The notes under the pieces: model-generated
The model's input: the letters and a program-made list of their open reading frames with translations, nothing else
Told to the model about the DNA's origin: nothing
Databases searched by the model: none
NCBI RefSeq assembly: GCF_000429265.1
Contig: NZ_AUBN01000003.1
Coordinates: forward strand, 186,001-250,000
Direction of reading: 5' to 3'
Length of the DNA: 64,000 nt
Source of the DNA: Actinomyces gerencseriae DSM 6844
GTDB lineage: Bacteria > Actinomycetota > Actinomycetes > Actinomycetales > Actinomycetaceae
Shown here: in pieces, positions 36,730 to 46,558 of the stretch
Position numbering within the stretch: position 1 is the first letter of the stretch
Layout: each line of letters opens with the position of its first letter
Made by a program: the position numbers and the translations under genes

Positions 36730-37074
36730 ATGGGCCCGCTTCTCACGGTGGCGGCCGTCGTGGCCGTCCTGCTCGCGCTGGATCGCCTCTGCCTGTGGAT
36801 GGAGAGCCGGGGCCTGATCTACTGGCGCCGGAGCAGGCCCGACCCGCGCGGCGCTGTGCTCGGCGTCGTCGATGGGGTCGTCAATCCCGCGCACGTGCAC
36901 GTGGTCGAGCAGCGCCGCACCGAGGCGCTCCTCATCGACGTCCAGACCGACGCCGGGCCATCACGGCTTCCCGCACCCTCCTCGCGCGAGGGCCGTGAGG
37001 GTGACGAGGGTCGCGCCTGCCGCGGGAACGCGGGGAACGCGGGGGACGCGGTCGCGCGGCGCTGCGACGGCTGA
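36730..37074 (+). CDS. Small single-pass membrane protein, unknown function
   Basis: A 114-residue protein: one N-terminal membrane segment (LLTVAAVVAVLLALDRLCLWM), a RGLIYWRRSR basic boundary, then a short domain (VLGVVDGVVNPAHVHVVEQRRTEALLIDVQTD) and a low-complexity tail. Proteins of this plan are common and unnamed in actinobacteria. The ATG is fixed by the -10 seven bases upstream. The helicase gene starts five bases after its stop, so the two are co-transcribed. Confidence 0.75.
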   Translation: MGPLLTVAAVVAVLLALDRLCLWMESRGLIYWRRSRPDPRGAVLGVVDGVVNPAHVHVVEQRRTEALLIDVQTDAGPSRLPAPSSREGREGDEGRACRGNAGNAGDAVARRCDG

Positions 37075-37078
37075 GCGG

Positions 37079-40000
37079 ATGGCTGACCGGACGACCGGGC
37101 GCCCGCTCGCCTCCTGGTGCCCGAGCGCTCCACTGCGCGGCTACCAGGCCGACCTCCTGAACGCCGTGCGACCCGACGACGGAGCCCGTCTTCACCTGGT
37201 CGCCCCGCCCGGCGTCGGCAAGACCGTGCTCGGCCTGGCCCTCGCGGTCCGCAACGGCCGCCGCGCCCTGGTCCTGGCGCCCACCACCGTCATCCGCGCC
37301 CAGTGGGTCGAGCAGGCCGCGCGGTTCTTCCGCGCCCCCGACGGCAGTGCGCCCCTGGTCGCCGACCGCTGCCCCGAGGCGGGGGAGGACCCCGCGGATC
37401 TCACCGTCCTGACCTATCAGGCGCTGTCGGTGGTCGACGACTCCGGTTCCTGGGAGACGGCCGCCCGGGAGCGGTGGCTGGACGACCTCGGACGCGACGG
37501 GCGCCCTCGCGCCCGGGCCGACGCCTGGCTCGACGCCCTCGCGGCCGACAACCCGGCCGCCTACAACCGCGGCATCCGCTCGCGCGCCGCCACCATCCGC
37601 GCCCGCGTCGATGAGCTCGACGACGGCGCCGTCGCCGCGCTGCTGGCACCCGGGGCGCGCGAGCGCCTGGACGCGCTCATCGGGGCCGGCACGGCCACGA
37701 TCGTCCTGGACGAGTGCCACCACCTGCGCGCTCACTGGGCCGTCGTCGTCCACTACCTGCGTCGCCGTCTCGACGCCGCCGGACTGGCCCCCACCCTCAT
37801 CGGCCTGACGGCCACCGAGCCCAGCGCCGAGGACCGCTCCCGGCGGCGCTACCAGGCCCTGCTGGGCGATGTCGATGCCGAGATCGCCGTTCCCGCCGTG
37901 GTGCGATCCGGCCACCTCGCCCCCTACCGGCCCATGGCCTGGTTCACCCTGCCCGCGCCCGAGGAGACCGCCTTCCTGACCACCGCCGGGGCGGAGCTCC
38001 GCCACCGCATCGCCCAGTACCTCCTCGCGCCCGACGGCATCGACCACCTCCTCGGCCTCGTCGCGCCGGGACTGCCCGCCGACGCGCTGCTGCCCGCGCG
38101 CGGCGCCCCGCCCGGCGACGGCTCGCGCCGCCCTCGCCGCCGGCCGCTCGCGCCCGACGACCCGCTCCTGATGCGGGCCCTGGCCGCCGGCTTCGACGAG
38201 GCCCCGGCGCTCGCCGCGGCGGCCGCGGCCCTTCTGCGGCGCACCGACGACTACGCGCCCACTCCGCTCAGCGTGCTCGTCGTCCCGCACCTGCTGGAGC
38301 TCGACGCCCTCGACGCCGCCGAGGAGCTGAGCCTCCTGGCGCACTACGCCCTGAACCGGCTCCTGCCCGATCCCGCCCGCCGCGCCGACTGGGAGGACGT
38401 GCGCCTGACGCTGCGCGGCTTCGGACTGCACCTGACCGACTCCGGGATCCGCACCGGCCGCTCGCCCCTCGACGTCATCACCGCCGCCTCGCGCGCCAAG
38501 GACGCCGCCGTCGTCGACATCGTGCGCCACGAGCTCGACGCCCTCGGGGACCGCCTGCGCGCGGTGGTGGTCACCGACGCCGCCGAGCGCTCCGCGCCGC
38601 ACCGCGCCCTCGACGTCCTGGTGGGCGCCGACCGGGCCGATGCCGCGGGCGGGGCCGCGCGCTGCTTCAACGCGATCCTGGCGGACGAGGCGCTGCGCGG
38701 CCTGCACCCGGTGCTGCTCACCGCCTCCAGGCTGCGGCTGGCCCACGGCGACGACGCCCTCCTGGAGCGCCTGCGCGCGCGCACCGGTCTGGAGCTGCCC
38801 GCCCGCGACGACGGCTGGTCCCTGACGGTCGCCGGCGGCGTCCGCGGCGCCGACCTCGTGCTGGCGGTCAGCGGGCTCGTCTCCGCCGGCCAGATCCGTC
38901 TCGTCGTCGGCACGCGCGGCCTGCTCGGGGAGGGATGGGACTGCCCCGCCGTCAACACCCTGGTGGACCTCACCACCGTCACCACGTCCGCGTCCGTCCA
39001 GCAGCTGCGCGGACGCACCATCCGCCTGGACCCGGCGTGGCCCGGCAAGGTCGCCCACAACTGGTCCGTCGCCTGCCTGGTGCCGGCCGACTCCCGACTG
39101 CGCTCCACCACGGACCTCGACCGCCTGCGCCGCAAGGCCGACCGCATCTGGTCGGTCGTCCTGCCCGAGCCCGGCTCCGGGGACGATCCGCCGCCCGGAC
39201 GACGGCCCCCGACGATCGAGACCGGGCTGGCCGGCGTCCTGACGCCCTCCCAGCGTCGGGTCCTCGACCGGCTCGCCGGGGGCGCCCGGTCCGAGGACGT
39301 CGCCGCCCTCAATACCACGACCCTGGCCTCCCTCGGCGACCGGGAGGCCGAGGGCGGCCGCTGGTCGGTCGGCGCGCCGAGCAGCGACTCGCCCGGCGCG
39401 CCGAATGGCGCCTCGCCCGGCGCGGGGCGCTCCCTGGAAGTGGTCCGCATCCGCGTGTCCGCTCCCGTCCCCGGGTGGAACGCGGCGGGCGCCGGCCTGC
39501 TGCGCCGCGGCGCCCCGGCGGATTTCTGGGCCGGTGCGGCGCGCGCGGTCCTGGCCGCCATGGGATCCCGCGACGGGGCCGTCGGGCCGGATCGCGGACA
39601 TCTGGTCGTCCTGACCGGGGACGAGCGGGGCGGGCGCGCGGCGGGCACCGTGGTCGTCGGGCTCGACGGGGTCGACGCCGCGACGGGCGCCCGCTTCGCC
39701 GACGCCCTGGCCGAGCTGCTGACCCCGCCGCGGCGCCGGCCCCGCTTCGTGCTGGAGGCCGCGCCCCTGACGCTCATCCGGCCCGGGGGGCCGGGCGCCC
39801 TGGGACCCGTGCGCCGGCTCCTGGGACGTCTGGCGGCCCGCGGCGCCTGGGGGAGGGGGCGCAGCCTGCATCTTCCCGTCCCCACGGCGCTGGCGGCCTC
39901 ACCGGCCGGTATGGGGATGCTCGTGCGGGCGTGGAGGCGGTACGTCGGTCCGTGCCGTGCGCACCTGGTGCGCGACGCCGATGACGCCGAGGCGCTCATG

Positions 40001-40108
40001 GCCGGCCGCAGCGGGGGCGTGCGCCGGCGCGTCACCGTGCGTCGCGCCCGCCGCTGGGTGGAGTCCCCGGCCGGCCGGACCGGGCGGCCCGGTCAGGCCG
40101 AGGCGTAG
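37079..40108 (+). CDS. Large SF2 DEAD/DEAH-type helicase
   Basis: A 1009-residue protein. Residues 20-250 form a type III restriction-like helicase domain: QADLLNAV, Walker A APPGVGKTVL (Lys48), LVLAPTTVIRAQWVEQ, and the DECH box (Asp211-His214). The second RecA-like domain shows LLGEGWDCPAVNTLVD and QQLRGRTIRLDP near residues 615-660. The first domain carries a long insert around residues 120-210, and there is a C-terminal domain of about 300 residues with no recognised motif. Proteins like this are single genes in Actinomyces relatives; the substrate is unknown. No methylase or nuclease is adjacent, so it is not part of a standard restriction system. Its end overlaps the next gene on the other strand by 16 bases. 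Confidence 0.87.
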   Translation: MADRTTGRPLASWCPSAPLRGYQADLLNAVRPDDGARLHLVAPPGVGKTVLGLALAVRNGRRALVLAPTTVIRAQWVEQAARFFRAPDGSAPLVADRCPEAGEDPADLTVLTYQALSVVDDSGSWETAARERWLDDLGRDGRPRARADAWLDALAADNPAAYNRGIRSRAATIRARVDELDDGAVAALLAPGARERLDALIGAGTATIVLDECHHLRAHWAVVVHYLRRRLDAAGLAPTLIGLTATEPSAEDRSRRRYQALLGDVDAEIAVPAVVRSGHLAPYRPMAWFTLPAPEETAFLTTAGAELRHRIAQYLLAPDGIDHLLGLVAPGLPADALLPARGAPPGDGSRRPRRRPLAPDDPLLMRALAAGFDEAPALAAAAAALLRRTDDYAPTPLSVLVVPHLLELDALDAAEELSLLAHYALNRLLPDPARRADWEDVRLTLRGFGLHLTDSGIRTGRSPLDVITAASRAKDAAVVDIVRHELDALGDRLRAVVVTDAAERSAPHRALDVLVGADRADAAGGAARCFNAILADEALRGLHPVLLTASRLRLAHGDDALLERLRARTGLELPARDDGWSLTVAGGVRGADLVLAVSGLVSAGQIRLVVGTRGLLGEGWDCPAVNTLVDLTTVTTSASVQQLRGRTIRLDPAWPGKVAHNWSVACLVPADSRLRSTTDLDRLRRKADRIWSVVLPEPGSGDDPPPGRRPPTIETGLAGVLTPSQRRVLDRLAGGARSEDVAALNTTTLASLGDREAEGGRWSVGAPSSDSPGAPNGASPGAGRSLEVVRIRVSAPVPGWNAAGAGLLRRGAPADFWAGAARAVLAAMGSRDGAVGPDRGHLVVLTGDERGGRAAGTVVVGLDGVDAATGARFADALAELLTPPRRRPRFVLEAAPLTLIRPGGPGALGPVRRLLGRLAARGAWGRGRSLHLPVPTALAASPAGMGMLVRAWRRYVGPCRAHLVRDADDAEALMAGRSGGVRRRVTVRRARRWVESPAGRTGRPGQAEA

Positions 40109-41079
40109 CCCGGCAGGGGCTCGTCCGCCGCGGCTCCCCAGGCTCGCGCCCTCAGGCCCGCGTCGACGGCCGCGTTGATGGCCTCGGTGGTCGCCTCACC
40201 GCCGCCGGCGGCGACGCCGGCGACCTCCGCGTCCATGACGGTGGTCCAGGCCTGGCGCGCCCAGGTCACGTCCAGCGAGGCGCCCTCCGCCGCTCCCGTC
40301 GGAGGCGCGTAGGCGGACAGGCGCGCGTCCGCCCCTCCGAGCGCCAGCGATGCCGAGACCACGCGAGTGGCGTACGCGGCGTCCTCGTTCGCGTGAGCGC
40401 GCTGATCGTCGGCCGCGCGCGCCGCCACCTCCTGGAGCGCGTAGCGAGCGGCGTCGTAGGCCTGCAGCACCGATCCGGGCGCGGGAGCGCCCGAGGAGAA
40501 GGATCGTCGAGGAGCTTCGACCGCCCCGGGGTCGAGCGAGACCGCTCCCAGCAGCCACGCGACGGCCAGGGAGGCGTACAGGCGCGCGGCGGTGGTCTCC
40601 GAGGCCTGGGAGGCCGCCGTCGATGCCTGCGTCGCGCCCTCGGTCAGCGCTGTCACCAGGTCCGCCGTGGCGGCGGTGGGCGCGGCCGTGGCGATCGGCG
40701 ACGCCGTCGGGTGGCCGGAGGGGGGCGCCGTCGCCCACGGCTCCCACACGCCGCCCAGGGCGTTGAGCTGCGCGCGTCCGGAGTCGGCCAGGCGCCGGGC
40801 ATCGCCTGCTCCGTCGGCGCCGCCGGCGACGACGTCCGCGGTCGAGACGATGAGGGACGCGCGGCGCGCCAGGGCGTCGCGAGCCGCCTCGGACGCGGGG
40901 GGCGCGGGCAGCGAGTCGGGTGCACCGGTGCCCAGGCGCAGCTCGCACCCGGCGGTCAGGGCGAGCACGGCGGCCACGGCGCCCGCCCCGCCGCCGCGCA
41001 GCATCAGACGCCGGGACGGGGGACGGCCCGAGCGCGCACGGGCCGGAACGGAGTCTGAGGACGGGGGGGTCGATCGCAT
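40093..41079 (-). CDS. Ferritin-like (DUF4439) lipoprotein
   Basis: A 328-residue exported protein. The N-terminus has a twin-arginine-like SRRLMLRG, a hydrophobic stretch and a lipobox LTAGC with the lipidated Cys45. The second half (about residues 190-328) is mostly helical and matches the DUF4439 ferritin-like domain found upstream of rimP in many actinobacteria (LQAYDAARYALQEVAARA, then the DVTWARQAWTTVMDAEVAGV helix). No metal-binding role is established. GGGAGGAT lies 9 bases before the ATG at 41079, and a -10 (CATGCT) overlaps the rimP promoter. A longer start at 41127 would precede that ribosome site and is unlikely. Confidence 0.82.
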   Translation of the reverse strand: MRSTPPSSDSVPARARSGRPPSRRLMLRGGGAGAVAAVLALTAGCELRLGTGAPDSLPAPPASEAARDALARRASLIVSTADVVAGGADGAGDARRLADSGRAQLNALGGVWEPWATAPPSGHPTASPIATAAPTAATADLVTALTEGATQASTAASQASETTAARLYASLAVAWLLGAVSLDPGAVEAPRRSFSSGAPAPGSVLQAYDAARYALQEVAARAADDQRAHANEDAAYATRVVSASLALGGADARLSAYAPPTGAAEGASLDVTWARQAWTTVMDAEVAGVAAGGGEATTEAINAAVDAGLRARAWGAAADEPLPGYASA

Positions 41080-41105
41080 CACGCGGCGATCCTCCCATGG
41101 ACGGG

Positions 41106-41112
41106 TAGCATG
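41106..41112. promoter_or_regulatory. Overlapping divergent -10 hexamers (rimP and DUF4439 gene)
   Basis: TAGCATG reads TAGCAT on the plus strand (towards rimP) and CATGCT on the minus strand (towards the lipoprotein gene, whose leader would be about 20 bases with a good ribosome site). One A/T-rich island may serve both directions. Confidence 0.5.
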
Positions 41113-41184
41113 TGACTCATTGACCATGTTCGCCGAGTTCGCTGAGTTCGATGAGAGTCACCGGCCTCGCTGAATTCACTAGTC

Positions 41185-41227
41185 ACTGTCGCCGACAGTC
41201 CCGCCGGCCCCGATGGGCCCGGCGGGA
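41185..41227 (+). other. Paired stem-loops in the rimP-nusA leader
   Basis: ACTGT-CGCCG-ACAGT (41185-41199) is followed at once by an 11-bp stem, CCCGCCGGCCC (41200-41210) against GGGCCCGGCGGG (41215-41226) with one bulge and a CGAT loop. The pair ends about 14 bases before the rimP ribosome site. A regulatory leader or attenuator for the nusA operon is possible; this is inference. Confidence 0.45.
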
Positions 41228-41253
41228 GGAAGCACGATCGGGAGGATCCGCCC

Positions 41254-41718
41254 ATGGCCGACGCGCTCGCACGCAGTCTCACCGAGCTGCTCGCCCCTGT
41301 CGTCGAGGGCGCCGGGGCCTTCCTCGAGGGCATTGAGACGACCCGGGCCGGGAAGTACTCCACCGTGCGTGTCCTGGTCGACCTCCCCGACGGTCCCGGG
41401 GACCTGGGCATGGACGCGCTGACCGAGGTCTCCCGCGCCGTGTCGACCGCCCTCGATGAGGCGGATCCGGTCAAGGGCCGGTACACCCTGGAGGTCTCGA
41501 CCCCCGGCGCGGAACGCGAGCTGAGCACCCCGCGCCACTTCCGCCGCGCGGTGGGGCACGACGTCGAGCTCACGGTCGAGGGCGGCGGCGCGGACGTCGT
41601 GCTCGCCGGCACCGTCACCGCGGCGGATGAGAACTCCGTCACCCTCCGGGTCGACGGGCGGGAGCGGACCCTGGCGCTCGGCGACGTGAGGCGGGCGCGC
41701 ATGGTCGTCATCTTCTGA
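41254..41718 (+). CDS. rimP: Ribosome maturation factor RimP
   Basis: Needed for 30S maturation. The 154-residue protein has the RimP N-domain ([25 protein letters not shown], then [10 protein letters not shown] and [14 protein letters not shown]), the [20 protein letters not shown] signature, and a C-terminal barrel ending [20 protein letters not shown] at 41241-41246 lies 7 bases before the ATG. It is the first gene of the rimP-nusA-ylxR-infB group. Confidence 0.95.
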   Translation: MADALARSLTELLAPVVEGAGAFLEGIETTRAGKYSTVRVLVDLPDGPGDLGMDALTEVSRAVSTALDEADPVKGRYTLEVSTPGAERELSTPRHFRRAVGHDVELTVEGGGADVVLAGTVTAADENSVTLRVDGRERTLALGDVRRARMVVIF

Positions 41719-41804
41719 TACTACGAACCATCGGCCCGGTCCCGACCGCGGCCGCGGGCGGCCCGCCCGACGCACCGCCCAGACGAGAGAGGACCCGAGG
41801 AACC

Positions 41805-42851
41805 ATGGACATCAACATGCCGGAGCTGCGAGGCGCTGCCGATGAGCTGGGCATAGACCTGGACAACCTCCTGCCGGCCATCGAGGATGCCATTCTGGGC
41901 GCCTACTCCAAGGTCCCCGGCGCCATCCGCGGCGCCCACGTCGAGATCGACCGGCGGACCGGCCATATGAGCGTGCTGGCGCCCGAGGTGGACGAGGAGG
42001 ACCAGCCCACGGGCGAGTACTTCGACGACACCCCCGACGACTTCGGACGCATCGCCCAGGCCACGGCCCGCTCCGTCATCGTCCAGCGCATCCAGGACCG
42101 GCGCGACTTCCAGGTCCTGGGCGCCTTCAAGGACAAGTCCGGCGAGCTGATCTCCGGAGTGGTCGAGCAGGGGCGCGACCCGCGTGTCGTCTACGTGCGC
42201 CTGGACGAGGAGCACGAGGGGATCATGCCCCCGCACGAGCAGGTGCCCGGCGAGAGGTACCGGCACGGCGACCGCGTGCGCGCCTACGTCACCGAGGTCT
42301 CCCGCGGGCCCAAGGGCGCCCAGATCATCCTCTCGCGCACTCATCCCGGCCTGGTGCGCAAGCTCTTCGAGCGGGAGGTCCCCGAGCTCGCCTCCGGCGA
42401 CGTCGAGATCGTCTCGGTCGCCAGGGAGGCGGGGCACCGCTCCAAGATGGCGGTGCGCTCCCGAGTGCGCGGCGTGGGCGCCAAGGGCGCCTGCATCGGC
42501 CCGATGGGTCAGCGGGTGCGCGCCGTCATGGCGGAGCTGGGCGGGGAGAAGATCGACATCGTCGACTACTCCGAGGACCCGGCGCGCTTCGTCGCCAACG
42601 CCCTGTCCCCGGCGCGGGTCGCCTCGGTGACGGTGCTGGACGCCGAGGAGCGCATGGCGCGCGCCGTCGTCCCCGACTTCCAGCTCTCCCTGGCCATCGG
42701 CAAGGAGGGGCAGAACGCCCGTCTGGCCGCGCGCCTGACCGGGTGGAAGATCGATATCCACGCCGACGCCGAGTCGGGCGAGGTCGCTCCCGGCCACGTC
42801 TCGCGCGCCGACGACGTGACTGGTCCCTCAAATCCGGACGCTCAGGACTGA
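41805..42851 (+). CDS. nusA: Transcription termination/antitermination factor NusA
   Basis: Binds RNA polymerase and modulates pausing and termination. The 348-residue protein has an N-terminal RNAP-binding domain, an S1 domain ([21 protein letters not shown]) and two KH domains ([20 protein letters not shown] and [20 protein letters not shown]). It lacks the acidic repeats of the E. coli protein, as is normal for actinobacteria. AGAGAGGA lies upstream of the ATG. Confidence 0.96.
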   Translation: MDINMPELRGAADELGIDLDNLLPAIEDAILGAYSKVPGAIRGAHVEIDRRTGHMSVLAPEVDEEDQPTGEYFDDTPDDFGRIAQATARSVIVQRIQDRRDFQVLGAFKDKSGELISGVVEQGRDPRVVYVRLDEEHEGIMPPHEQVPGERYRHGDRVRAYVTEVSRGPKGAQIILSRTHPGLVRKLFEREVPELASGDVEIVSVAREAGHRSKMAVRSRVRGVGAKGACIGPMGQRVRAVMAELGGEKIDIVDYSEDPARFVANALSPARVASVTVLDAEERMARAVVPDFQLSLAIGKEGQNARLAARLTGWKIDIHADAESGEVAPGHVSRADDVTGPSNPDAQD

Positions 42852-42874
42852 GGCCGTACAGCGGCGGACGACGG

Positions 42875-42880
42875 TAAACT
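42875..42880 (+). promoter_or_regulatory. Candidate -10 for ylxR-infB
   Basis: TAAACT, preceded by GG, lies 24 bases after the nusA stop and about 140 bases before ylxR. It could provide separate transcription of infB. Confidence 0.45.
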
Positions 42881-43018
42881 CTGGGCGGGTCTGTCCGAGG
42901 GCGCCCGTCTCATCAGCTGAGCCAGTTGATCGGGTCGGCCGAGCCGGTGCGCTCCGATGGCGGCACCCGAGCAGCGAGCGGAGCGACGCGGGAGTACGCG
43001 GAAGGACACGGCGAGCCG

Positions 43019-43375
43019 GTGGCAACCACCACACACACGCCCGAGCGCAGGTGCATCGGCTGTCGGAGCAGGGCTCCCCGGGCGCAGCTCCTGCGCCTGG
43101 TGACGAGCGCCGACGGCGAGTTGATGGTCGACGTCCGGGCCACCATGCCCGGACGCGGCGCGTGGATCCATCCCGACTCCGCGTGCCTCGCTCTCGCAGA
43201 GCGCAGGCGCGCCTTCGGGCGCGCTCTGCGAACCAGCGGGCCACCCGATGTGGCCCCCGTGCGCGACTGGATCGCCTCCTACGAGGCGGGCCGGGGCGGG
43301 CACGAAGCACCGGTTCCCGCGGAACCGGCACGACCGATAGCGAAGGCGGGTAGGAAGTTGATGGGCACCCGATGA
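43019..43375 (+). CDS. ylxR: YlxR-family RNA-binding protein
   Basis: Small protein (118 residues) of the YlxR/DUF448 family encoded between nusA and infB in most Gram-positive bacteria; thought to bind RNA. The signature is RRCIGCRSRAPRAQLLRLV and GRGAWIHPDSACLALAERRRAFGRALR. The tail of about 35 residues after the core is basic and Ala/Pro-rich. The GTG at 43019 gives a normal N-terminus, with GGAAGGA 12 bases upstream; an upstream TTG at 42926 would add 31 unconserved residues. Confidence 0.88.
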   Translation: MATTTHTPERRCIGCRSRAPRAQLLRLVTSADGELMVDVRATMPGRGAWIHPDSACLALAERRRAFGRALRTSGPPDVAPVRDWIASYEAGRGGHEAPVPAEPARPIAKAGRKLMGTR

Positions 43376-43404
43376 GTACCCGGCGATGAGCTGCCTCTAG
43401 AAGC

Positions 43405-43427
43405 GCCCACCCTGATCCGGGGTGGGC
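43405..43427 (+). other. Hairpin just upstream of infB
   Basis: GCCCACCC (43405-43412) pairs with GGGTGGGC (43420-43427). It ends about 6 bases before the infB ribosome site (ACAGGAG). It may act as an attenuator between ylxR and infB or tune translation; no T-run follows. Confidence 0.45.
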
Positions 43428-43444
43428 AACCGGACAGGAGAAAA

Positions 43445-46324
43445 GTGGCTAAACCACGCGTTCATGAGCTCGCGAAGGAGCTCGACCCCTCTGGCAAGAA
43501 GATCACCTCGAAGATGATTCTGGCCTGGCTCAAGGACCAGGGAGAGTTCGTCAAGGCGGCGTCCTCGGCGGTGGAGCCCCCCGTCGCCCGCAGAGTCCGC
43601 GAGCACTTCGGCTCCCCGGCCGCGTCGGCCCGGGGAGGCTCGCCCAAGCCCGCGCCGGCGGCGCCCCGGCCCCGTCCGGGCAAGCCCCCGGTCCCCAAGC
43701 CCGGCGGCGCCCGGCCGGCGGGGCCGCGCCCGGGGGCGCCCAAGCCCGCCGCGCCGACTCCGCCGAAGCCGGAGGCCCAGGCGCCCCGCCCGGCGGCGCC
43801 CGCGACTCCGAAGGCGCCCAAGCCCGCGCCCCGCCCCGGTGCCGGGGCGGCCCCGAAGCCCGGGGCGGCGGCCGAGCGCAAGGGCTCCGCCCCCACTCCC
43901 GGCCCGCGTCGCGGCTCGGCGCCGACTCCCGGCCCGCGTCCGGGCGCGCCGCGTCCGGGCAACAACCCCTACGCCACGTCCCAGGGCATGCCCCGCCCCA
44001 GCGGCCGCGGTCGTGACCGCGGCGGTCAGGGCGGCCCGCGTCCGGGCAACAACCCCTACGCCACGTCCCAGGGCATGCCCCGCCCCGGCGGCTCGGGCGG
44101 TCCGCGCCCTCAGGGAGGGCGTCCGGGTCCGCGCCCCGGCGGCGGGCGCGCCCAGGGCTCCACCGGAGGCCCGCGCTCGCAGGGGGCGCCGCGTCCGGGA
44201 GGCCCGCGCCCCAACCCGGGCATGATGCCCGGGCACTCCTCCGTCGGACGTCCCGGCGCTCCCGCCCGCGGCGGGCAGTCCGGCCGCGGCGGTCGTCCGG
44301 GCGGCGGTGGCCGCGGAGGCGCCGGTGGCGGCGGTCCCCGCGGTGGGGGCGGCTTCGGCGGCGGTCCCCGCGGCGGGCGCGGGGGGCGCGGCTCCACGCA
44401 GGGCGCCTTCGGGCGCGGCGGCGGTGCTCCTCGCGGGCGCAAGTCCAGGCGGGCGAAGCGCCAGGAGTTCGAGCAGCAGAGCGCGCCGTCGATCGGCGGG
44501 GTGGTCGTCCCCCGCGGAGACGGCTCGACCCCGATCCGCGTGCGTCAGGGCGCGACGCTCACGGACCTGGCGGAGAAGATCGACGCCAACCCCGCGGCTC
44601 TCGTCACGGTGCTCTTCCACCTCGGTGAGATGGCCACGGCCACCCAGTCCCTCGACGAGGACACCTTCGCCCTGCTGGGCGCCGAGCTGGGCTACAACGT
44701 CCAGGTCGTCTCGCCCGAGGACGAGGACCGCGAGCTGCTGGAGTCCTTCGACATCGACCTGGAGGCCGAGGAGGCCGGGGAGGACGACGACGATCTGCTG
44801 CCGCGTCCGCCGGTGGTCACCGTCATGGGTCACGTCGACCACGGCAAGACCAAGCTGCTGGACGCCATCCGCTCCACCGACGTCGTCGCCGCCGAGGCCG
44901 GAGGGATCACTCAGTCCATCGGCGCCTACCAGGTGCGCGTGCACCTGAACGACGACATCCGCCCGATCACCTTCATCGACACGCCCGGCCACGAGGCCTT
45001 CACGGCCATGCGCGCCCGCGGCGCGGAGGTCACGGACATCGCGATCCTCGTGGTGGCCGCCGACGACGGCGTCATGCCGCAGACCGTCGAGGCCCTCAAC
45101 CACGCCCAGGCCGCGAACGTGCCGATCGTGGTGGCCATCAACAAGATCGACAAGGAGGGCGCCAACCCGGACAAGATCCGCGGCCAGCTCACCGAGTACG
45201 GCCTGGTGCCCGAGGAGTACGGCGGCGACACCATGTTCGTCGAGATCTCGGCCAAGCAGCGCCTCAACATCGACGCCCTCCTGGAGGCGGTCCTGCTGAC
45301 GGCCGATGCGGCCCTCGACTTGCGCGCCAATCCGGACACGGACGCCCGCGGCGTCACCATCGAGGCCAAGCTCGACAGGGGGCGCGGCGCTGTGACGACC
45401 GCTCTGGTCCAGCGCGGCACTCTGCACGTCGGCGACCCGATCGTTGCCGGCAGCGCTTACGGGCGCGTGCGCGCCATGTTCGACGAGCACGGCGGCTCCC
45501 TGGAGGAGGCGGGTCCGGCGCGTCCGGCCCTCGTCCTGGGCCTGACCAGCGTGCCCAGTGCCGGGGACTCCTTCATCGTGGCGCCCGACGACCGCACCGC
45601 TCGGCAGATCGCGGACAGGCGCGAGGCCGCCGAGCGGGCGGCACTGCTGGCCAGGCGGCGCAAGCGCGTGTCCCTGGAGAACCTCACCGACGTCCTCAAG
45701 GAGGGCAAGGTCGACACCCTCAACCTCATCCTCAAGGGCGACAGCTCGGGCGCGGTCGAGGCGCTGGAGGACTCCCTGCTCAAGATCGATGTCGGCGAGG
45801 AGGTCGCCCTGCGTGTCATCCACCGCGGGGTGGGCGCGATCACGCAGAACGACGTCAATCTCGCCACGGTCGACTCCGCCGTCATCATCGGCTTCAACGT
45901 GCGGCCCGCCGAACGGGTGGCCGAGCTGGCCGACCGCGAGGGCGTCGATATGAAGTTCTACTCGGTCATCTACAACGCGATCGAGGACGTCGAGTCCGCC
46001 ATGAGAGGCATGCTCAAGCCCATCTACGAGGAGGTCGGACTCGGTACCGCCGAGATCCGGCAGGTCTTCCACTCCTCTAAGTTCGGCTCGATCGCCGGTT
46101 CGATCGTCCGCTCCGGGACGATCAGGCGCGGCACGAAGGCGCGCCTCGTGCGCGACGGAGTCGTCGTCAAAGGCGATCTGTCCATCGAGACGCTGCGCCG
46201 CGAGAAGGACGACGTCACCGAGGTCCGCGAGGGCTACGAGTGCGGCATCAACCTGGCCTTCAGGGACATCGCCGAGGGCGACGTCATCGAGACCTGGGAG
46301 ATGCGCGAGAAGCCGCGCGACTGA
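43445..46324 (+). CDS. infB: Translation initiation factor IF-2
   Basis: GTPase that brings initiator tRNA to the 30S subunit. The 959-residue protein starts with the IF2 N-domain ([18 protein letters not shown]), followed by a disordered Pro/Ala/Gly/Arg-rich linker to about residue 335 that includes two copies of [16 protein letters not shown]. The G domain begins near residue 455 ([18 protein letters not shown], then DTPGHEAF and [13 protein letters not shown]), followed by domains II-IV. The GTG start has ACAGGAG. The length is typical of actinobacteria. Confidence 0.97.
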   Translation: MAKPRVHELAKELDPSGKKITSKMILAWLKDQGEFVKAASSAVEPPVARRVREHFGSPAASARGGSPKPAPAAPRPRPGKPPVPKPGGARPAGPRPGAPKPAAPTPPKPEAQAPRPAAPATPKAPKPAPRPGAGAAPKPGAAAERKGSAPTPGPRRGSAPTPGPRPGAPRPGNNPYATSQGMPRPSGRGRDRGGQGGPRPGNNPYATSQGMPRPGGSGGPRPQGGRPGPRPGGGRAQGSTGGPRSQGAPRPGGPRPNPGMMPGHSSVGRPGAPARGGQSGRGGRPGGGGRGGAGGGGPRGGGGFGGGPRGGRGGRGSTQGAFGRGGGAPRGRKSRRAKRQEFEQQSAPSIGGVVVPRGDGSTPIRVRQGATLTDLAEKIDANPAALVTVLFHLGEMATATQSLDEDTFALLGAELGYNVQVVSPEDEDRELLESFDIDLEAEEAGEDDDDLLPRPPVVTVMGHVDHGKTKLLDAIRSTDVVAAEAGGITQSIGAYQVRVHLNDDIRPITFIDTPGHEAFTAMRARGAEVTDIAILVVAADDGVMPQTVEALNHAQAANVPIVVAINKIDKEGANPDKIRGQLTEYGLVPEEYGGDTMFVEISAKQRLNIDALLEAVLLTADAALDLRANPDTDARGVTIEAKLDRGRGAVTTALVQRGTLHVGDPIVAGSAYGRVRAMFDEHGGSLEEAGPARPALVLGLTSVPSAGDSFIVAPDDRTARQIADRREAAERAALLARRRKRVSLENLTDVLKEGKVDTLNLILKGDSSGAVEALEDSLLKIDVGEEVALRVIHRGVGAITQNDVNLATVDSAVIIGFNVRPAERVAELADREGVDMKFYSVIYNAIEDVESAMRGMLKPIYEEVGLGTAEIRQVFHSSKFGSIAGSIVRSGTIRRGTKARLVRDGVVVKGDLSIETLRREKDDVTEVREGYECGINLAFRDIAEGDVIETWEMREKPRD
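43951..44086 (+). repeat. 49-bp direct repeat inside infB
   Basis: Bases 43951-43999 recur exactly at 44038-44086, a period of 87 bases (29 codons), encoding the [13 protein letters not shown] segment twice in the linker. Probably a recent tandem duplication with diverged spacer. Confidence 0.9.
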
Positions 46325-46373
46325 GGCGGACCGGCGGCCCGTCGAGGACCGCCGGCGGCTGCCCCGCGGTGGA

Positions 46374-46408
46374 GCGAGGGGGCGCGGGATCATCCTGCGC
46401 CCCCTCGC
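46374..46408 (+). terminator. Intrinsic terminator after infB
   Basis: A perfect 12-bp stem (GCGAGGGGGCGC at 46374-46385 with its complement at 46397-46408) and an 11-base loop, 50 bases after the infB stop. Confidence 0.8.
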
Positions 46409-46442
46409 CGCGCGCCTGGTCGGGTCGGGGCGGGGGCCGACG

Positions 46443-46500
46443 GACCGATCTCGAGCCGGAACTGAACCGATCTCGACGTGGAACTCGACCGATCCCGACG
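46443..46500 (-). repeat. 22-bp tandem repeat, copy C (three cores)
   Basis: Three ACCGATC(T/C)-containing cores 22-24 bases apart, reverse orientation relative to copy A, with a few substitutions. It lies in the convergent gap between infB and rarD, just after the infB terminator. An 11-base string CCCGCGCGATG follows about 30 bases later, as it does after copy B (30294), so the element may extend further. Confidence 0.8.
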
Positions 46501-46558
46501 AGGGCTCCGGTGGCCCGGCGCTCCCGGGGCCCGCGCGATGGCGGCGCCCCGACCGCTC

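Noticed and set aside
43397-46393. A 998-codon open frame antisense to infB (and similar long antisense frames at 1322-3622, 4983-6854, 36932-39871 and 59760-63401)
   Set aside because: High GC leaves few stop codons on the opposite strand. The products are repetitive Gly/Arg/Ala/Asp-rich and lie exactly opposite well-identified genes.
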